From assembly GCA_002482725.1 (NCBI GenBank), contig DLGO01000029.1:3312-8815 (forward strand): a DNA stretch of 5,504 nt, given 5' to 3'. The notes under the pieces were generated by a model, which saw only the letters and a list, made by a program, of their open reading frames with translations, searched no databases and was not told the origin of the DNA. Of the stretch, positions 1 through 5,504 are shown one piece after another. Numbering within the stretch: position 1 is the first letter of the stretch; each line of letters starts with the position of its first letter. This DNA comes from Bacteroidetes bacterium UBA7692. Its GTDB lineage: Bacteria; Bacteroidota; Bacteroidia; Chitinophagales; LD1. Made by a program: the position numbers and the translations under genes.

Positions 1-2067
1 GCAGCACCAAGCTTATCGCCAACAACAGTGTGTGCAGGAGGCAGCAGCACATTGAGTGCGAATGCAATAGCAGGGTCCGGAACAATAACAACTTACACAT
101 GGTCAAGTGGCCTTGGCAATGTTGCCAGCGGTAGTGTATCCCCTGGTTCGACAACTAACTATAGTGTAACAGTAACAAATAGCAATGGTTGTACCATAGT
201 GGGAGGACCTGCGACACTAACAGTAATAGCCGGCCCAAGCGCAACTATCAGTGAAGCTACGGGAGATGTAGGCGGTTGTGCAGGAGATACTTTCTCTCTT
301 GTAGGTATGGGTAGTGGAGGTATAGGTACGGGCAGCTATCAGTTCCAGCGCTATTTAAGCGGTGTATGGACAAACATAGGCCCTAACTCTGCAACATCTA
401 CTTACAGCACCGGACAGGTGCCTAATACAGGCAGCTCTGATATAACAGCATCTTACAGGGTGGTATATTCTACAAGCGGGGGTGGGTGCCCAGCAGGAGC
501 CTCATCGCAATTGGATATAACCATTTTTGCCAAACCAACAGCAGAACCGGAATTTGATGACTGTGCAGCGCAGCTAGCAGGTACTAAGTACAGCTATATA
601 ATACTGGCCAATGGAGGATCGGCTACTCCTTTCCATGTAGATGACTCTACAAACCTGGGTGCAGTGAAGATGTATGCAGATGCAGATACTACTGTAGTAA
701 TCTACAGATTGCCACAGGACGGCACGAATAATGTGTATGTGTTTACCACAACAGACGCTAATGGATGTTCAGTTACATCTACATTTAGCAGGGAAACAAC
801 TTATCCTGCGCAGCTTGTAACAACGAGTACTTCAGGAACAACTGTGAATGATTGCCAGCTGAAAGGTTGGAATGAGTGGGAACACTTCCAGAATACGGCC
901 AACAAGAATGAGGTGATCATGTCAGTAAACCCTAAGGGAATAGACCTTGGCAGGGTAACAGTAACCTCATATGTGGATGCAGCCGGCATATCGGTAGCCA
1001 ATACAGGAGCTGCATGTACCGGTACCGAACAGGCAGCGATGCGCAGGCACTACAAGATAACATCCTCGGCTTTTGGCCCGGGCGATCCGTTTACAGGAGG
1101 AGGAACCGTAGGGGTAAGGTTGTACTTTACCAATGCAGATTTTGCGGACCTGAGCAGCAGGTCGATAGCCAATGATGATAGCAGTGCAGCCAATAGCTGT
1201 ACATTGGATGATAACATAGATGATATGACCCAGTTGTTTATCACCAAATACTCGGACAATACCTTCAGTGGAACAGAGAATGGTACATACAGCGACAACG
1301 ACCCTGCTTCAGGTATCTATAAAGTATTTGGCCCTAGCCGTCCTAACAGTGCGTCTACGTATGCCGGTACTGTGAGCGATTTCCAGGCAGGAGGCTTTGA
1401 TGCAGTATTCTCACCATCAACACCTACAGGACATAATTATGTAGAGCTGGACGTAACGGAGTTCAGCGAATTCTGGTTGCATGGCAGCGGAAGCGGCTCA
1501 CCGCTACCTGTTAAGATGCTGTTCGTAGAAGCCAAAGGCGTAGACAACACGTTCATCCGTACAAGCTGGGCTACATCTACAGAGATAGACAACTGGAAGT
1601 TTGAGGTAGAAAGAAGTGAAGACGGCAAGACCTTTACGAAGATAGGCGAGGTTATTGGCCATGCTACAACTACTGAAAGACAAGACTACCTGTACAATGA
1701 CCTGACAACGAAACAAGGTATCCGGTACTACTACAGGTTGAAACAGATAGACTTTGATGGCAAGTATGAGTACAGCCCTATAGTATCAGCGATACTGGAT
1801 ATAGATGATGCGTTCAGCGTAGGGGAGTTTGTACCGAACCCTACAAGCGGCAGGTCAACCCTGACGTTCAAAACGAAAGCGAACAAGGACGTTAAAGCAC
1901 AAGTGGTGAATTACCTTGGAGCAGTAGTGATGGAACAAACCAAGACAATACGCAATGGAGATAACACGATGTACTTCGACTTTGACAAACTCGCTACAGG
2001 CACCTACATGGTAACCATCAGCACAGCAGAAAGGAATTACACCAAACGTGTAGTGCTATCAAGATAA
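1..2067 (+). CDS. Secreted multidomain protein with T9SS type A C-terminal sorting domain (5' partial)
   Basis: The frame is open from base 1, so the gene begins upstream. The GTG at 28 falls inside a repeat and is not the real start; no signal peptide is visible because the N-terminus is missing. The 688 visible residues, counted from base 1, read in order as follows. Residues about 4-76 and 77-178 are Ig/PKD-like repeats rich in Ser, Thr and Gly with Cys (VCAGG, NSNGC, GGCAGD). Residues 179-265 are a related module ending DANGCSVTSTF. Residues about 268-494 are a beta-rich region I cannot name, containing RRHYKI and VRLYFTNADF. A GSGSGS linker (495-500) leads into a fibronectin-III-like module (502-597) with LPVKM, EIDNWKFEVERSEDG and YYYRLKQIDFDGKYEYS. 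Residues about 606-688 are the sorting domain: FVPNPTSG, LGAVVMEQ, LATGTYMVTIS, KRVVLSR. In known systems this domain directs export across the outer membrane by T9SS, then surface attachment or release. The protein is therefore probably an extracellular or surface protein, perhaps an adhesin or matrix protein. No catalytic domain is visible here; one could lie in the missing part. Confidence 0.9.
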   Translation, partial: AAPSLSPTTVCAGGSSTLSANAIAGSGTITTYTWSSGLGNVASGSVSPGSTTNYSVTVTNSNGCTIVGGPATLTVIAGPSATISEATGDVGGCAGDTFSLVGMGSGGIGTGSYQFQRYLSGVWTNIGPNSATSTYSTGQVPNTGSSDITASYRVVYSTSGGGCPAGASSQLDITIFAKPTAEPEFDDCAAQLAGTKYSYIILANGGSATPFHVDDSTNLGAVKMYADADTTVVIYRLPQDGTNNVYVFTTTDANGCSVTSTFSRETTYPAQLVTTSTSGTTVNDCQLKGWNEWEHFQNTANKNEVIMSVNPKGIDLGRVTVTSYVDAAGISVANTGAACTGTEQAAMRRHYKITSSAFGPGDPFTGGGTVGVRLYFTNADFADLSSRSIANDDSSAANSCTLDDNIDDMTQLFITKYSDNTFSGTENGTYSDNDPASGIYKVFGPSRPNSASTYAGTVSDFQAGGFDAVFSPSTPTGHNYVELDVTEFSEFWLHGSGSGSPLPVKMLFVEAKGVDNTFIRTSWATSTEIDNWKFEVERSEDGKTFTKIGEVIGHATTTERQDYLYNDLTTKQGIRYYYRLKQIDFDGKYEYSPIVSAILDIDDAFSVGEFVPNPTSGRSTLTFKTKANKDVKAQVVNYLGAVVMEQTKTIRNGDNTMYFDFDKLATGTYMVTISTAERNYTKRVVLSR

Positions 2068-2096
2068 GAACAATAAACGCTAACTAATAAAATGTC

Positions 2097-2130
2097 AAAG
2101 CCGGCAGGATTAAGTCCTGCCGGCTTTTTT
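2097..2130 (+). terminator. Rho-independent terminator of the T9SS-protein gene
   Basis: A perfect 13-bp stem (AAAGCCGGCAGGA at 2097-2109 pairing with 2115-2127) with a 5-nt loop TTAAG is followed by a T run at 2125-2130, part of which lies in the stem. It starts 30 bp after the TAA stop of the upstream gene. The GC-rich stem followed by U residues is the classical intrinsic terminator form. The opposite strand has only TTT after the stem, so back-stop termination of minus-strand transcripts is possible but weaker. Confidence 0.9.
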
Positions 2131-2161
2131 GCGGCCTCTATAAGTTATAAATGAGGAGCAG

Positions 2162-2202
2162 AAAAAACAAAGGGCTTACTGAATATTCAGTAAGCCCTTT
2201 GT
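2162..2202 (-). terminator. Rho-independent terminator of efp, built on a perfect 36-bp palindrome
   Basis: Bases 2167-2202 form a perfect inverted repeat, each half being ACAAAGGGCTTACTGAAT or its complement, with GAATATTC at the centre. On the minus strand the hairpin is followed by TTTTTT (the A run at 2162-2167 on the plus strand), the expected uridine tail, and it begins 20 bp past the efp stop. On the plus strand the downstream sequence is GTATATATAA, which is A/T-rich but lacks a U run, so the main direction is minus. The hairpin loop would be about 4 nt, giving a stem of about 16 bp. Confidence 0.85.
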
Positions 2203-2222
2203 ATATATAATACAGTTAAGTA

Positions 2223-2786
2223 TTAAGATACGCGGTCCATGTATTCCCTGGTACGTGTGTCTATTTTAATTTTGATGCCTTCTTCTACAAACATTGGTAC
2301 CTTGATGGTAGCGCCTGTTTCTACAACGCAGTTTTTAGTAACGTTTGAGGCAGAGTTGCCTTTTACGCTTGGGTCTGCCTGCGTTACTTCCAATACTACG
2401 AAGTTAGGTAGTTCGCAAGAAAGGATAACGTTAGTTTCTTCATGCAACATGATATCGCACATGTCACCTTCTTTCAAAAGATCTACGTTCTCTATGGTTT
2501 TGCCATCTACGCTTACCTGCTCAAAAGTCTCCTGGTCCATGAAGTTGTACCCGTTATCGTCTTTGTACAAAAACTGGTGAGGCCTGCGCAATACGCGGGC
2601 TGTTACTATTTCGTGTCCTGAAGGAAATGTATGCTCTAGTACACGTCCGGTTTTGAAGCTTTTCATTCTGCAACGAACGAAAGCGTTTCCTTTACCTGGT
2701 TTTACGTGTTGAAATTCTACAAACTGGAAAATATCGTGGTTCCACTCTATGCAAAGTCCGTTTTTAATATCTGCGGTTGTTGCCAT
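2223..2786 (-). CDS. efp: Translation elongation factor P
   Basis: EF-P (187 aa, the usual family length) binds stalled ribosomes between the P and E sites and promotes peptide-bond formation at consecutive prolines. The N-terminal KOW-like domain (about 1-63) carries the loop HVKPGKGNAF, whose tip K32 corresponds to the lysine that is modified in E. coli (K34). Next come a central OB domain (about 68-125, with FLYKDDNGYNFMDQETFEQ) and a C-terminal OB domain (about 130-187, with LPNFVVLEVT, VETGATIKVPMFVEEG and IDTRTREYMDRV). Two positions differ from common EF-P sequences: C153, where Ala or Val is usual, and R180 in TRTREY, where Gly is usual. The ATG at 2786 gives the standard MATTADI start; the leader is A/T-rich without a Shine-Dalgarno, as is normal in Bacteroidota. 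An ABC exporter gene lies 79 bp upstream on the same strand. TATCCTTG (minus strand, 2814-2807) resembles a TAnnTTTG -7 box with one mismatch, but its -33 partner is poor, so efp may have its own weak promoter or be read from the exporter promoter. Confidence 0.97.
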   Translation of the reverse strand: MATTADIKNGLCIEWNHDIFQFVEFQHVKPGKGNAFVRCRMKSFKTGRVLEHTFPSGHEIVTARVLRRPHQFLYKDDNGYNFMDQETFEQVSVDGKTIENVDLLKEGDMCDIMLHEETNVILSCELPNFVVLEVTQADPSVKGNSASNVTKNCVVETGATIKVPMFVEEGIKIKIDTRTREYMDRVS

Positions 2787-2865
2787 TGCTTAAAAATTTT
2801 GAACTGCAAGGATAAGGATTTTTTGTGATGAAGCCATACAGCGGCTATAACCCCGTATTATGCCG

Positions 2866-4689
2866 TTAAAATGCCTGCAATTCCACCAGTTTACGGTACT
2901 GGCCATTGTGCCCCATAAGGCCTATGTGGTTGCCGCGCTCGGCTATGTTGCCATCCTGCATCAGTATTATTTCGTCGGCATATTGTATGGTTGCCAGGCG
3001 GTGTGCTATAACTATGGTGGTACGTCCTTTCATTAGCTTGTTCAGCGCGTCCTGCACCAATTTCTCGGAGTTGGAGTCCAGCGATGATGTGGCTTCGTCC
3101 AGTATCAGTATAGGCGGGTTTTTCAGTACCGCGCGTGCTATCGTCAGGCGTTGCCTTTCGCCTCCACTCAGCTTGTTGCCCTTGTCGCCTATTATGGTAT
3201 TGTAGCCATTTTCAAGGCCTTGAATAAATTCATGTGCGTTGGCTATCTCGGCGGCTTTCTTTACATCTTCCATGGTGGCATTGCCCACCCCAAAAGTGAT
3301 GTTGTTATATACCGTATCATTGAATAGAATGGCTTCCTGTGTTACTATGCCGTATAGCCTGCGAAGGTCAAACAGCTTGTATTCGCGAATATCTTTACCA
3401 TCTATAAAAATACCTCCGCCGGTAACATCATAAAAGCGTGGAAGCAAATCGGCAATAGTGGTTTTGCCTGCACCGGACTGGCCAACAAGCGCTACCATTT
3501 TACCCTTTTCTATTTTCAGGTTTATGTTCTTCAGTATTACCTTGTCATCTATACGGTTATAGGCAAACTGTACATCGCGGAACTCTATGGTGTGGTTAAA
3601 CTCTTTGATAGGCATAGCATCGGGGCTTTCCTGTATATCCACTTTGGCATCCAGAATTTCCAGTATGCGCTGGCTGCTTGCAAGTCCTTTCTGGATGTTG
3701 TAGAATGCTGCGGAAAAATTCTTGGCAGGAGGTATCAACTGCGAGAAAATAACCATGAAAGTGATAAACGCCTCTGCAGCAATTTGCTGGTGTTGTAGCA
3801 CCAGCTTGCCACCAAACCATAGCACCAGGCACATAACACAGATAGCCAGAAACTCAGTAAGGGGGCTGGACAGTTCCCTGCGCGCAAATATGCGTTTGGA
3901 TATCAGGTAATGCTTTTGGTTTACATCGCTGAACTGGGTCCGCTTAAAAAGCTCCGCATTGAAGCCATGTATAATACGAAGGCCATTGAGGGTTTCGTCT
4001 ACCACAGAAATAAGGAAGCCAAGCTGCTCCTGGCCTTCAGTCCCTTGTTTTTTTAGGGTACGGCCAACACGACCTATGAAAAAGCCCGTAACCAGTAACA
4101 TGGCAAATACGAAGAGCGTAAGCTGTACGCTGAACATAAGCATGGCGCCCAGGAATATGATGATATTCAGCGGCTCGCGGAAGGTAACCTCCAATACACT
4201 CATGATGCTTACTTCCACTTCCTTTACATCATCTGTCATGCGGGCTATCAGGTCGCCCTTTTTTTCGCGGGAGTAAAAAGAAAGCGGCAATGCAAGCAGC
4301 TTGTTGTACAAGTCGTTTCGTATGTCGCGCACTACGCCATTGCGCAGCGGGCTAAGTGCGTATAGTGCCAGAAAGCGGAACATGTTCTTGAAGAAAAAGA
4401 TAATGGCAACGGCTATACATATATAAATAAGGCCCGCCTCGGTACCTTCCTGCTGAATGATCATGCTCAGCTTGTACTTGGAGAAGTCCACTATATAGTT
4501 TGGGTGCAGGCTGAAAACAGGGCGCTCGTACACAGGCGGTATTTTACCGAACAGCAATTGCAGGAACGGCATCAGCATAACGATGCTCACCAGCGAAAAC
4601 AATATGGTAAGCAGGTTGAATACCATATTGCTGATAGCCTGGAGCTTGTACTTGCGTAGGTATGATAGTATGCGCAGAAACTGCTGCAT
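2866..4689 (-). CDS. MsbA-type ABC exporter half-transporter (fused permease and ATPase)
   Basis: This complete 607-residue half-transporter has the usual type IV (B-family) exporter layout and is expected to act as a homodimer in the inner membrane. Six hydrophobic segments lie at about 20-46, 86-112, 170-187, 188-207, 276-298 and 305-325. The loop between the first two (about 47-85) is fairly long and presumably periplasmic. The nucleotide-binding domain (about 365-607) is intact: A-loop Y377, Walker A GQSGAGKT (403-410), Q-loop Q451, signature LSGGERQ (507-513), Walker B ILILDE (527-532, catalytic E532), D-loop SSLD (535-538) and H-loop H563. The stretch VTQEAILFNDTVYNNITFG resembles MsbA and other lipid exporters. 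Flipping of lipid A or another lipid is therefore the best guess, but drug or peptide export cannot be excluded from sequence alone, so no symbol is given. The ATG at 4689 places MQQFLRILSYLRKYK before the first membrane segment, as expected. efp follows on the same strand; purH is divergent upstream. Confidence 0.95.
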   Translation of the reverse strand: MQQFLRILSYLRKYKLQAISNMVFNLLTILFSLVSIVMLMPFLQLLFGKIPPVYERPVFSLHPNYIVDFSKYKLSMIIQQEGTEAGLIYICIAVAIIFFFKNMFRFLALYALSPLRNGVVRDIRNDLYNKLLALPLSFYSREKKGDLIARMTDDVKEVEVSIMSVLEVTFREPLNIIIFLGAMLMFSVQLTLFVFAMLLVTGFFIGRVGRTLKKQGTEGQEQLGFLISVVDETLNGLRIIHGFNAELFKRTQFSDVNQKHYLISKRIFARRELSSPLTEFLAICVMCLVLWFGGKLVLQHQQIAAEAFITFMVIFSQLIPPAKNFSAAFYNIQKGLASSQRILEILDAKVDIQESPDAMPIKEFNHTIEFRDVQFAYNRIDDKVILKNINLKIEKGKMVALVGQSGAGKTTIADLLPRFYDVTGGGIFIDGKDIREYKLFDLRRLYGIVTQEAILFNDTVYNNITFGVGNATMEDVKKAAEIANAHEFIQGLENGYNTIIGDKGNKLSGGERQRLTIARAVLKNPPILILDEATSSLDSNSEKLVQDALNKLMKGRTTIVIAHRLATIQYADEIILMQDGNIAERGNHIGLMGHNGQYRKLVELQAF

Positions 4690-4711
4690 GGATAGTTATT
4701 TTATGCAAGGT

Positions 4712-4740
4712 TAAACGTAAAAATCAATATTTATTGCCAA
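4712..4740 (-). promoter_or_regulatory. Candidate Bacteroidota promoter for the ABC exporter gene
   Basis: Reading the minus strand, TTG (4740-4738) is followed after 18 bp by TACGTTTA (4719-4712). The second element matches the Bacteroidota -7 consensus TAnnTTTG except for the last base, and the first fits the -33 TTG element at acceptable spacing. Transcription would start a few bases downstream, leaving a leader of roughly 15-20 nt before the ATG at 4689. This is motif matching by eye in A/T-rich DNA, so it is tentative. Confidence 0.4.
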
Positions 4741-4794
4741 TAGCCGCAGAACAACCGTAATAGTGTCTAAAATTTCAACAACAGCTACTTTTCA

Positions 4795-4825
4795 TTTTTA
4801 CCCTGCTGCCACTTTGTTATGTTTG
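4795..4825 (+). promoter_or_regulatory. Candidate Bacteroidota promoter for purH
   Basis: TATGTTTG (4818-4825) is a perfect match to the Bacteroidota -7 consensus TAnnTTTG and lies 19 bp before the purH ATG. The -33 element is weaker: TTTT (4795-4798), 19 bp upstream of the -7 box, instead of TTTG. The leader would be short and A-rich (AAAATTAAAAAG), typical of starts in this phylum that lack a Shine-Dalgarno. No purine operator or riboswitch-like structure is evident in the 155-bp divergent region. Confidence 0.5.
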
Positions 4826-4844
4826 CTCGCAAAATTAAAAAGCC

Positions 4845-5504
4845 ATGCGCAAAGCAATCCGTTCAGCCCTTATCTCGGTGTATTACAAAGACAAATTAGA
4901 TGTATTGGTAAAGGAACTGGCTGCGCGTGGCGTAACCATTTACAGCACCGGCGGCACGCAATCTTTTATAGAAGGATTGGGCGTAAACGTGGTAGCGGTA
5001 GAAGACCTGACCTCGTACCCATCTATATTGGGCGGCAGGGTTAAAACCCTTCACCCTAAAGTATTCGGTGGCATACTGGCCCGCCGCAACGAGCCGCAGG
5101 ACCTGGAGCAATTGAAACAATACGAAATCCCGGAAATTGACCTGGTAATAGTAGACCTGTACCCTTTTGAAGAAACAGTAAAAGGTGGTGGAACCGCAGA
5201 AGAGATTATAGAGAAAATAGATATAGGCGGCATATCGCTGATACGCGCAGCCGCTAAAAACTTCAACGATACGCTTATCATAAGCTCACGCGACCAGTAT
5301 AGCGCTGTGGTAGACATACTACAGGCCAAAGATGGCGGTACGGATATAGAAGACCGCAGGGCCTTTGCGGCACAGGCATTCAATACATCTTCGCACTACG
5401 ATGCGCTTATCTTCAACTATTTCAACCAGGAGCAGCAATTGCCCGTGTTCAAGCAAAGCGTACAACAAAGCAAGGCTTTGCGCTATGGCGAAAACCCGCA
5501 CCAG
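4845..5504 (+). CDS. purH: Bifunctional AICAR formyltransferase / IMP cyclohydrolase PurH (3' partial)
   Basis: PurH catalyses the last two steps of de novo purine synthesis in the cytoplasm: formylation of AICAR to FAICAR with 10-formyltetrahydrofolate, then ring closure to IMP. The frame stays open to the window end (220 codons of a gene usually somewhat over 500). What is visible is the N-terminal, MGS-like IMP cyclohydrolase domain and the join to the formyltransferase domain. Key motifs are ALISVYYKD (8-16), STGGT (34-38), SYPSILGGRVKTLHPKVFGGIL (57-78), DLYPFEETV (104-112), EKIDIGGISLIRAAAKN (123-139) and LRYGENPHQ (212-220), which opens the formyltransferase part. The phosphate-loop wording SVYYK replaces the SVSDK of E. 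coli and human enzymes; Bacteroidota relatives, as I recall them, carry similar SVYxK forms. The ATG at 4845 is chosen because MRKAIRSALISV aligns with the family N-terminus. The catalytic formyltransferase residues lie beyond the window. Confidence 0.96.
   Translation, partial: MRKAIRSALISVYYKDKLDVLVKELAARGVTIYSTGGTQSFIEGLGVNVVAVEDLTSYPSILGGRVKTLHPKVFGGILARRNEPQDLEQLKQYEIPEIDLVIVDLYPFEETVKGGGTAEEIIEKIDIGGISLIRAAAKNFNDTLIISSRDQYSAVVDILQAKDGGTDIEDRRAFAAQAFNTSSHYDALIFNYFNQEQQLPVFKQSVQQSKALRYGENPHQ

Noticed and set aside
28..30. GTG as a translation start for the T9SS protein
   Set aside because: The frame is open upstream to base 1 (AAPSLSPTTV before VCAGG) and the residues around it belong to an Ig/PKD-like repeat, so the gene simply runs in from outside the window.
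1050..1298. Minus-strand open frame opposite the T9SS-protein gene, as a possible antisense gene
   Set aside because: There is no recognisable protein and no promoter or terminator around it. The plus-strand frame is continuous and carries diagnostic motifs on both sides.
2239..2580. 113-codon plus-strand open frame opposite efp
   Set aside because: It lies wholly antisense to a clearly conserved efp, resembles no family, and is low-complexity Ser/Thr/Leu-rich as expected for a shadow frame.
3596..3832. 78-codon minus-strand open frame inside the ABC exporter gene
   Set aside because: It overlaps the transmembrane-to-ATPase region of an intact exporter in another frame, with no family resemblance.
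4763..5044. 93-codon plus-strand open frame overlapping the start of purH
   Set aside because: It is in a different frame from purH, whose translation matches its family throughout. The alternative product has no recognisable motif.
1..5504. CRISPR array, tRNA or rRNA, insertion sequence, phage, toxin-antitoxin or defence genes
   Set aside because: Reading both strands showed no regularly spaced direct repeats, no cloverleaf or rRNA-like segment, and no transposase or defence motifs. The coding space is filled by four recognised genes with short intergenic gaps.

Overview
The window looks like an ordinary chromosomal segment of a Bacteroidota bacterium, most likely from the Chitinophagaceae or a related family. 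The evidence is a large secreted protein with a type IX secretion (T9SS) C-terminal sorting domain, starts without Shine-Dalgarno sequences but with A/T-rich leaders, TAnnTTTG-type promoter elements, and EF-P and PurH proteins whose wording matches Bacteroidota versions. The family-level placement is inference from protein style; no database search was possible.

Layout. Positions 1-2067 (+) hold the 3' part of a long extracellular protein gene: Cys-containing Ig/PKD-like repeats, an unassigned beta-rich region, a fibronectin-III-like 'LPV...YYRLKQIDFDGK' module, and the T9SS sorting domain. Positions 2068-2222 are a convergent intergenic region with two strong hairpin terminators, one serving each strand. 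Positions 2223-2786 (-) encode translation elongation factor P (efp). Positions 2866-4689 (-) encode a full-length MsbA-type ABC exporter half-transporter with all nucleotide-binding motifs intact. It lies 79 bp upstream of efp on the same strand with no convincing terminator between them, so the two may be cotranscribed. Positions 4690-4844 are a divergent intergenic region with a candidate Bacteroidota promoter facing each way. Positions 4845-5504 (+) are the first 220 codons of purH, cut off by the window end.

The genes do not form an obvious pathway. They are housekeeping functions (translation factor, envelope lipid export, purine synthesis) next to a cell-surface protein. I found no mobile element, CRISPR array, RNA gene, phage or defence gene, and no convincing sign of a new system. 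The points most worth a second look are the perfect 36-bp palindrome at the efp terminator, lineage-type substitutions at conserved positions in PurH and EF-P, and the unassigned region of the T9SS protein.
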